A program made the position numbers and the translations under genes. A DNA stretch of 62,000 bases from Adiantum capillus-veneris (lineage: Eukaryota > Streptophyta > Polypodiopsida > Polypodiales > Pteridaceae): assembly GCA_014529385.2 (NCBI GenBank), contig CM043959.1, positions 5,608,466-5,670,465 of the forward strand. The letters run 5' to 3'. This document shows positions 56,019-62,000 of this stretch, one piece after another (within the stretch, counting starts at the first letter, position 1; each line of letters opens with the position of its first letter). The notes below the pieces were generated by a model that saw only the letters and a list, made by a program, of their open reading frames with translations, searched no databases and was not told where the DNA came from.

Positions 56019-57085
56019 TTTTGTTCAATAGCACACCATTTCAGTGGTTTTGGCAATGGTTTTTGGTATGGTGCCATCCTTTTTAGAGCATCTTCTATCA
56101 TTTGCTCTACATTTGGCATGGTTGTTGTTTGAACATTCTTTTTAGTGGTAGTCTCGCTCGCTACGGAGGAAGAGCTACTGGATGCAAAATCTGTATCCGC
56201 TGACACCTCTCCATAAACCGTACAGTTATCCACTAAGTACAATGCTTCTCTCGTTACTTGCTCGAAACTTGTACAAGCTTTCAAGTGCAAGTCCTTCTTG
56301 AGAGTGTCGTTTCTCAATCCTTCAATAAAGAGAACAGATAGTCTGTCATCTTGTGGTCGTTCACGTACTGGACATCTCTCAATGTATTGTTTGAAGCGAA
56401 GTGAAGCTTCCTTCACTTTTTCGTGTTCTCTCTGTTTAAAAGCATATATTTGTGAGACCGTATTGTGCTTAATCCCTCGTTTTGAGAATTCCTCAGCAAA
56501 CTCTCTTAGCAAATGGTCAATGTCATGGAATCCCCCTATGTTCAGTGGTTGAAACCATGTCAATGCCGTACCTTCTAGAGTAAGACCAAATCCCTCGTAT
56601 TGTGTATGGAAATCTGTTATCTGCTCAGCTCTTAAGACTTGCTTAAAGAGTGACACATGTGCATACGGATCTCCTGAACCACCATACTTCTTTGGCATAC
56701 ACTTGGCTACTTGAGATGGTCTCATATGTCTATGGTCTGCTACCAATCTCATTGCTCCTGTGTCCCGGCTAAAGCTTTCTCTAGCGTCATGGACTTCATG
56801 GGTTACCCTTGTCGGTTCCCCTGCCCTGAGTCTACTACTAGGAGGTAAATGTGATGGTTCCGCTTTGAACCTTGGACCTGGAGTGGTATACGTGGGGATT
56901 GGAACTGCACTACCTTGATTCGTATCCATTGACTCTCTGGAATGTAATGATCCCATTGGTCCGGGCTTCGAGTACTGAGGTTGACTGAAAGAGTCAGCAG
57001 CCTGAGTTCTTTGTCCTCCTGTTGTCATTGGGTTTTGCACTCCATTTGTTGGTGCTGGTCTTTGTGAGCTAGAAGTAACATAATA
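55790..57085 (-). CDS. Gag (capsid) of the 16.8 kb element
   Basis: A 416-codon frame read from 57040, and open further upstream to the amber codon at 57086. A Pro/Ser/Gln-rich N-terminus is followed by capsid sequence: MPKKYGGSGDPYAHVSLFKQ, GTALTWFQPLNIGGFHDIDH (the W-F-x-x-L block), FAEEFSKRGIKHNTV and VSQIYAFKQREHEKVKEASL. This is a normal plant Ty3/gypsy capsid layout. It is in the same frame as the ORF upstream and is separated from it only by a TAG. At its 3' end the coding potential moves to the frame at 54600-56018. Confidence 0.85.
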   Translation of the reverse strand, partial: YYVTSSSQRPAPTNGVQNPMTTGGQRTQAADSFSQPQYSKPGPMGSLHSRESMDTNQGSAVPIPTYTTPGPRFKAEPSHLPPSSRLRAGEPTRVTHEVHDARESFSRDTGAMRLVADHRHMRPSQVAKCMPKKYGGSGDPYAHVSLFKQVLRAEQITDFHTQYEGFGLTLEGTALTWFQPLNIGGFHDIDHLLREFAEEFSKRGIKHNTVSQIYAFKQREHEKVKEASLRFKQYIERCPVRERPQDDRLSVLFIEGLRNDTLKKDLHLKACTSFEQVTREALYLVDNCTVYGEVSADTDFASSSSSSVASETTTKKNVQTTTMPNVEQMIEDALKRMAPYQKPLPKPLKWCAIEQKWTNHPTEECYYNKGYVRERQYAPPAQLAPPQVHPVPRYPTGNVPGPMGIERPNRYWDNNHLYQEQDQWALDMHQP

Positions 57086-57892
57086 CTAATGTAGTGGTCC
57101 CCCAAAGTATGTATATCCTTCTAATTCTTTCTTGCCCATTGTTGAGTATTGCCTCCCATACTTGTCGTAAGCGGCAATTTTCACTTCCGATCCCTCTGTG
57201 TAGGTAAAGACATAAAGTCTTTTTTGGTCTGTCAACTCTCCGGTGTAGGTTTCTTCACATCTGTAATAGAGATCTTGCTCCCCATTATTATATTTGTATA
57301 GCCCCACATAGATGCTATCAGTGTTGATCCTTGTAGTTTCATTCTCTCTTCTTAACCTCTCATCAGGGAAGTTCATTATTGGTGCTTTCTCCTCAAGTTC
57401 TTCATCTACTTTGGCTTTGGTGCCCATCAATCCCCACTTGTCCACAATGTTAGGGTTTAGGACTACCAAGTACATGGTACCCTCGTCATCTAGATATCTA
57501 TCTCCGCTATAGCTCACAGGCACTAAGTCCTTGAACTCACTAGGTCTATCTTCTATCTTTACACAATAGCCGTCCATTCCATCTTTGTAGATCTTGGCAC
57601 CTTGCTCATTGTCGTACTGGTATTTTATGAACAATAGCTTCATTGTGGCGGAAGGGTTTGATGATCCTGCTGCCATATTTTCTCTGTTGTTCAGGTTCAA
57701 GTGTTCCAAGTGTTCGATGAAAATCTCGTAAGATCTCTCCGAAGAAGTATCAGAAACACTTCCTTCAAAGATCGGCTCTAATGGTTGCACCCAACTTTGG
57801 TTTACACTTCCCTTGGTTAATATGACACTTGCTTGTTCCCCTTGTTTTGGTTGGTTATTCTGGAGATTCCTGCCCGATCTCAAATTCATCAA
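57086..57892 (-). CDS. Extra ORF upstream of gag, unknown function
   Basis: 268 codons with ATG at 57892. The N-terminus is Gln/Asn/Ser-rich (MMNLRSGRNLQNNQPKQGEQ). From about residue 85 it becomes a beta-rich, Tyr- and charge-rich domain: MKLLFIKYQYDNEQGAKIY, YSGDRYLDDEGTMYLVVLNP, TDSIYVGLYKYNNGEQDLYY, EGSEVKIAAYDKYGRQYST. There is no membrane segment and no catalytic motif I recognise. The frame runs straight into gag except for a single TAG at its end (...GGPLH-TAG-YYVTSS...), so it may be the N-terminal domain of a longer Gag, with the stop either acquired or read through. Its first 45 codons are duplicated in the leader (58187-58559). Confidence 0.6.
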   Translation of the reverse strand: MMNLRSGRNLQNNQPKQGEQASVILTKGSVNQSWVQPLEPIFEGSVSDTSSERSYEIFIEHLEHLNLNNRENMAAGSSNPSATMKLLFIKYQYDNEQGAKIYKDGMDGYCVKIEDRPSEFKDLVPVSYSGDRYLDDEGTMYLVVLNPNIVDKWGLMGTKAKVDEELEEKAPIMNFPDERLRRENETTRINTDSIYVGLYKYNNGEQDLYYRCEETYTGELTDQKRLYVFTYTEGSEVKIAAYDKYGRQYSTMGKKELEGYTYFGGPLH

Positions 57893-58559
57893 TTCCCCTA
57901 AAGGACTTTAACTTTTCCGTCTCGGCAATTTGTTTTCCCAAGTTTTTGTGGTCAGAATTGATCCAAACTGATTGATACTTGGTCAATTGTTTAATCTTGT
58001 CAGTTGGACAACTTCTGTTTCATCAAGTGAGAATTTTGTTGCAGTTATGCTGAAAAAGACATTATACGCGTATGATGTCTTTTTTCACAGATTTGGACTA
58101 TTTTGGTTATGCTCCCTCTCAGTAGCCCCCTTAAGCTCCGTCCTCGTCTGACAAATTCTGTTGTTGATTGAGTTCTCGCTATTTAGCTTCCTTCAAAGAT
58201 CGGCTCTAATGGTTGCACCCAACTTTGGTTTACACTTCCCTCGGTTAATATGACACTTGCTTGTTCCCCTTGTTTTGGTTGGTTATTCTGGAGATTCCTG
58301 CCCGATCTCAAATTCATCAATTCCCCTAAAGGACTTTAACTTTTCCGTCTCGGCAATTTGTTTTCCCAAGCTTTTGTGGTCAGAATTGATCCAAACTGAT
58401 TGATACTTGGTCAATTGTTTAATCTTGTCAGTTGGACAACTTCTGTTTCATCAAGTGAGAATTTTGTTGCAGTTATGCTGAAAAAGACATTATACGCGTA
58501 TGATGTCTTTTTTCACAGATTTGGACTATTTTGGTTATGCTCCCTCTCAGTAGCCCCCT
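57759..58559 (-). repeat. 373-bp direct duplication flanking a 55-bp LTR fragment
   Basis: 57759-58131 and 58187-58559 are the same sequence with about two differences (CTTGG/CTCGG, AAGTTTT/AAGCTTT). Each contains the 5' part of the upstream ORF and one palindrome. The intervening bases (58132-58189) match plus-strand LTR positions 43703-43759 in reverse complement, so an LTR internal fragment sits between the two copies. Confidence 0.95.
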
Positions 58560-59202
58560 GATGCTTTGTCCACTGACAAAATTCAGTTTGAACTCTGTTT
58601 GAGCAAGTTATGGCTAATTTAGGCTTTTCTTGGCAATTTTCTGCTTTTGGCTTGTTTTGGGTCAATTGTGATCCAAATGGGATGAAACTTGAAATATAAC
58701 CTCTAGACAGCTATTACAATGGATCTGTGTTGGCAAAGTATCAAAATATATCCAAAATTAGGTCAAAGACATAATACGCGTATGATGTCTTTTTCATCAA
58801 TTTGGGTCAAGACTTGATATTTATGCTTTCTACAGTGTTTGTAACAATCTTGTCAGGTCAGATATCAAAATAAGCAGTGGATGTGCTAAAAGACATTATA
58901 CGCGTATGATGTCTTTTGTCCCAGATTTTGACTATTCTTGGTTTTAAGCCTTCTCCAATGTTTATAATTGAGTTTCAAGTGTTTTTGTCAGGTTTGAATG
59001 TAAAAACAAGATCTGAATCCAAAATTTCCTATTCTTTGCGTTTCTTGGACTACGGCTTGTCTTTTTGGGTTTCTTTGAGTGTTAATGCTCTTGTTTTAAG
59101 TTGAAATTAGGGTATAACCCCCCCTTTTGAACACTTTGGTAAAGTCAAAATTTCTGTTTTGGTCTCTGTTTGGTCATTTAGACATCATACGCGTATGATG
59201 TC
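58058..59202. repeat. Five dispersed 22-bp palindromes in the 5' leader
   Basis: Same family as in the 3' region. Copies at 58058-58079, 58486-58507, 58768-58789, 58892-58913 and 59181-59202. The half reading ATACGCGTATGATGTC is unchanged in all. The other half varies slightly (ACATTATACG or ACATAATACG in four copies, ACATCATACG in the last). The second copy arises from the 373-bp duplication. Confidence 0.95.
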
Positions 59203-59720
59203 TAAAGTTGCAGATTTCCAGTTTTTTGGCACAGAATCCTTCCTAAAGCTTTCTCAAGTGCTCAGCAACTCCCAGATACACAAAAATTTCTCTGACTTTT
59301 GTTTATTGCAAGTTTCACTAATAACTCGACGGTTTAGTGATCTAACATGCAATCACCCATATCAAGCAAATACTCCAATGATTACTAGCTTTAGATCAGG
59401 ATCAAATGAAGTCCTACCTAAGCTATTCCTAATCATAAAATGGGTTTGGTAATTGTGATTTTAAAGAGATCCACTGCCACTCACGGACTAGCAAATTCTT
59501 CTTCTATCAACAACTACTCAACACCAACAAAACAACAAACAAATCTAAGCTAAACTAAAAATACTGTCAACACGGAAGACCCAGGAATACCCCACTTCCT
59601 AGTATCTCTCGAGATCTTCGGAGTCCACCACTCCTAGATCTTTTCTAACTAAAGTATACAAAGTAGTTTATACGACTCACCTCGTAGGATTAGTCTAAGC
59701 TCACCTACTTAGGGCTCTCG
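59203..59720 (-). other. 5' end of the leader, next to the primer binding site
   Basis: No gene. Mixed sequence with no repeat of the palindrome. Confidence 0.6.
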
Positions 59721-59738
59721 TCCCCGGCAGCGGCGCCA
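59721..59738 (-). other. Primer binding site of the 16.8 kb element
   Basis: TGGCGCCGCTGCCGGGGA on the minus strand, starting two bases inside the 5' LTR. It matches the tRNA-Asp-type site commonly seen in plant Ty3/gypsy elements (TGGCGCCGTTGCCGGGGA) at all but one base. Confidence 0.85.
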
Positions 59739-59740
59739 AA

Positions 59741-60524
59741 TGTTAAGGCGGTTACGCCGCTAGCGGAAGCTAAATAGCGAGAACTCAACCAACAACAGAA
59801 TTTGTCAGACGAGGATGGAGCTTGACCCGCAGGCGCATGGAAACAACTAGGTGGGTGTCAAATCACCTACTCGACCTTCTAATGACAATCACTACTAAGG
59901 AAATCAAATCTAAGTTCTAAAATACGCAAGTGACTGAAATCCATACTACGAACGAATGCTATACAAAACAGGATCTAGAATCATTGAATCAATCTCAAAC
60001 TCAAGGGGAAGTCTATACACTAGGTAAGAACAACACCCTAAAGACTTGAACTGCAAAATCAACCTATAACCACTCTGTGCGGTAAACGCGTATGAAGACA
60101 GGCCGAAAAATACAGGTGATCGAAACTTGACCCCGATGGTACTAATGTGTAGCTCTACTCATTGTGGTTCTATAGATATGCTGCACGCTCCATTCCGACA
60201 CACGAGTTGGAAGAAAACTCACACCGAAGCTCGTAGGAACTTACCACACATAGAAGCCGATAGCATGCACTCTTGGTATCTGTGCATAGCTCTCGCCGTT
60301 GCTAACACAATGGCGGTGTCGCTTCTCTAATGGCGGCTCCGTAGCTCGCGTAGCAAGTAGATAAGACTCTCACTCTCTCTCTCTCTCTCTCAGACACAGT
60401 CACGGCGCTCAAAAACTCACTTTGATTAATAATCTGCCCCCCCCCCCCCCCCCCCCTTTAGCTTACAAAAACTTTGGCTTATATACCTCAGCCTTGGAGG
60501 TGAGAACATCTCTAACTAATTACA
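59741..60524 (-). repeat. 5' LTR of the 16.8 kb LTR retrotransposon
   Basis: 784 bp, plus-strand termini TGTTAAGG...ATTACA, the partner of 43677-44540. TATA box at plus-strand 60478-60485. A half-palindrome-like AACGCGTATGAAGAC lies at 60084-60098, and also in the other LTR at 44021-44035. The few differences between LTRs indicate a fairly recent insertion, in contrast to the broken pol frames. Confidence 0.95.
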
Positions 60525-61060
60525 TCAGCAAGTGAAATTACTTCGGGATTACAAACTGGAAACTCAATTGAGTCCCGTTACTTAATGAATGGCTCAAATC
60601 AAAATTAATGTCGGAAAGACATTTATTACAATCAATGGTTACAAAATGATGAGTGTGAGCAAAAATGTGGGTGTGATCCTCTGCTGGCTCAACACTATGT
60701 CTCCAAAGAACCAAATGGATTAGTCATCCATCTTGGAATGATATCGTAGGGTAAAAAGGGGCTCCTCTACCCTCTAAGAAACATTGACTATGTTATGAGC
60801 ACGTATAGAGCTAGAAGAGAGCAAGAGGAGGCGCTCACAATGTACACAAACTTGGATTTGATGATAAGCTTAATATTGATTACAAGACTTAATACTTTAT
60901 TAAGAGAGCTAGATACAAGACTTGGATTACATGACTTGAGTACAAGACAAGGCTTGATTGCAAGGACAAGACTTGAACATAAGAACTAGAAGAGGGATTT
61001 CCTCATAGGAGGCTCACAATTGGTGTTGGCAAGACTGAGGGGCTTGTGGCCCAAGACCCC

Positions 61061-61070
61061 TATTTATACT
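61061..61070 (-). promoter_or_regulatory. TATA box in the chromovirus LTR
   Basis: The minus strand reads GTATAAATAGGGG. It lies about 70 bases downstream (element direction) of the last heat-shock-like motif, a normal core promoter spacing. Confidence 0.7.
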
Positions 61071-61136
61071 AGTGCTTGAGGAGGTTACTTGAGGAGGTTA
61101 GGACTTTTTAGGTTCTTCTTGAGGAGGTTAGAATCT

Positions 61137-61406
61137 TTCTAGAACCTTCTTGATCCTTCTAGTTCTTCTAGAACCTTTTGGATCCTTCTTCAACTTTCTA
61201 GAGCTTTCCAGAAACTTTTAGATTCTTTCAAAATCTTCTCCAAGCTTCTAGAAACTTCTTAATCCTTCTAGTTCTTCTAGAACCTTCCAGATCCTTCTTC
61301 AACTTTCTAGAGCTTTCCAGAAACTTCTAGATTATTCCAAAATCTTCTCCATGCTTCTAGAAAATTCTAGAATCTCCTTGGTACTTTCAGAACTTCTAGA
61401 ATCTTC
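61137..61406. promoter_or_regulatory. Array of heat-shock-element-like motifs in U3
   Basis: Perfect TTCnnGAAnnTTC trimers at 61137-61149, 61246-61258, 61275-61287 and 61394-61406, and a four-part TTCnnGAAnnTTCnnGAA at 61355-61372. Many partial sites (TTCTAGA, TTCCAGAA) lie between them. This is the binding consensus of heat shock factors. The local sequence is a degenerate CTTCTAGAACC repeat, so some sites follow from the repeat itself. Confidence 0.75.
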
Positions 61407-61504
61407 TAGATCCTTCTAGATTCTTCTAGAGCCTTCTAGCGATGATGTAGGCGATGACATAGGCAATGATGCAGGCATCAATTGACTCTCAAGCATCCAT
61501 GACA

Positions 61505-61518
61505 TTATCCCCTCCTCT
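61505..61518 (-). other. Polypurine tract of the chromovirus
   Basis: The minus strand reads AGAGGAGGGGATAA immediately before the LTR start TGTCATGG. Confidence 0.8.
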
Positions 61519-61539
61519 AGCGACGAGTTCCACGAGGAG

Positions 61540-62000
61540 CAGTGGTGTTCCTTGAGTTGGGCTTCCATGGATGTTGTTGATGGAACTCTTGGACTTTGAG
61601 AGATGCATGTTGTAGATTGTGTGCTAGTTCCCAGGTTCGTACACTAACATCATAGCCTTTCCAATGCACCAAGTACTATAACCTGCCACACAAAACTCGA
61701 GAATCTAGGACTTTCTCGACCTCATATTCGTCATGTCCTTGAATCTCTATCGGAGGAGGTGGTTGTAGGGCTCTTCCTGGGATCTTAGATGTGTGACAAG
61801 GTTCTAGGAGTGAGAAATGAAAGACCGGATGGATTTTCATGGATGAGGGCAATCGGAGTCGATAGGTGACTAGATTGACTTGACGGATAATTTTAAACGG
61901 GCCAAGCCTTCAATAATCAAGCTTTTGACAGGGACGAGATGAACGCAGATCACGTCGGAGGAGCCACACTTTATCCCCTTCTTTGTATTTTGGATGCTGC
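61540..62000 (-). pseudogene. Chromovirus integrase C-terminus and chromodomain
   Basis: The minus strand encodes HPKYKEGDKVWLLRRDL, then RLGPFKIIRQVN (GPF motif) and HPVFHFSLLEP, then a chromodomain: EYEVEKVLDSRV, YLVHWKGYDVSVRTWELAHN. Two in-frame stops are visible (TGA near 61911 and TAG at 61676-61678), so the copy is dead. The chromodomain follows the integrase directly, as in plant chromoviruses. The frame runs off the window at 62000. Confidence 0.9.

Larger units (their letters stand above)
60525..61504 (-). repeat. 3' LTR (or most of it) of a chromovirus
   Basis: In element direction it begins TGTCATGG at 61504, directly after a polypurine tract. U3 carries the heat-shock-like array (61137-61406) and a TATA box (61061-61070). 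The far end is uncertain, because the 16.8 kb element abuts at 60524 and no second LTR is in the window. Confidence 0.7.

Overview
This window looks like the repeat-dense, gene-poor part of a large land-plant nuclear genome. The evidence is plant-type Ty3/gypsy (Metaviridae) elements of several lineages (Tat-like with two RNase H domains, chromoviruses with chromodomains, and a 16.8 kb element), tRNA-Asp-like primer binding sites, long (TC)n tracts and a Penelope-like reverse transcriptase. No ordinary host gene, tRNA, rRNA or CRISPR array was recognised. A non-flowering plant (fern, lycophyte or moss) is plausible from the mix of families, but this is inference. Almost every coding region is decayed; the one long intact frame is at 3511-6738. 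Layout: 1-2754 is the 5' part of an LTR element on the minus strand (gag remnant, leader, primer binding site, candidate LTR). 2768-3192 is a fragment of chromovirus-like reverse transcriptase. 3222-23121 is one giant inverted repeat: two arms of about 9.9 kb around an 87-base spacer. Each arm carries, from outside inward, a 1075-codon gene with a DUF7869-like, RNase H/DDE-like core reading outward, and then arrays built on a short core (TTGGACAAGTGGTGGACCTT). The left gene is open; the right gene has two small frameshifts. 24053-30946 is a Tat-like Ty3/gypsy element with gag, protease, reverse transcriptase, RNase H, a second RNase H, integrase, PPT and a 3' LTR, in broken frames. 30947-33102 is a decayed Penelope-like element on the minus strand. 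33103-35700 and about 38221-42180 hold two diverged copies of an unrecognised element. Each has a transposase-like C-terminus, then a reading frame with a long coiled-coil tail and a C-terminal histone H3 fold, then a roughly 300-base foldback at the same relative place. 42524-43480 is a chromovirus integrase with a chromodomain. 43677-60524 is a 16.8 kb LTR retrotransposon on the minus strand with both LTRs. Read in its own direction it has a 5' LTR, a primer binding site, a leader with five palindromes, an extra ORF separated from gag by one amber codon, gag, zinc knuckles, protease, reverse transcriptase, RNase H, integrase with a doubled zinc domain, a second retropepsin after the integrase, a 3' region with five more copies of the same palindrome, and the 3' LTR. 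60525-62000 is the 3' end of a chromovirus on the minus strand whose LTR has an array of heat-shock-element-like motifs just upstream of a TATA box. The strongest candidates for something undescribed are the H3-fold gene carried with a transposase-like gene, the 20 kb palindrome with its arrayed core, the palindrome family in both untranslated regions of the 16.8 kb element together with its second protease, and the heat-shock-element LTR. All coordinates and comparisons were read by eye.
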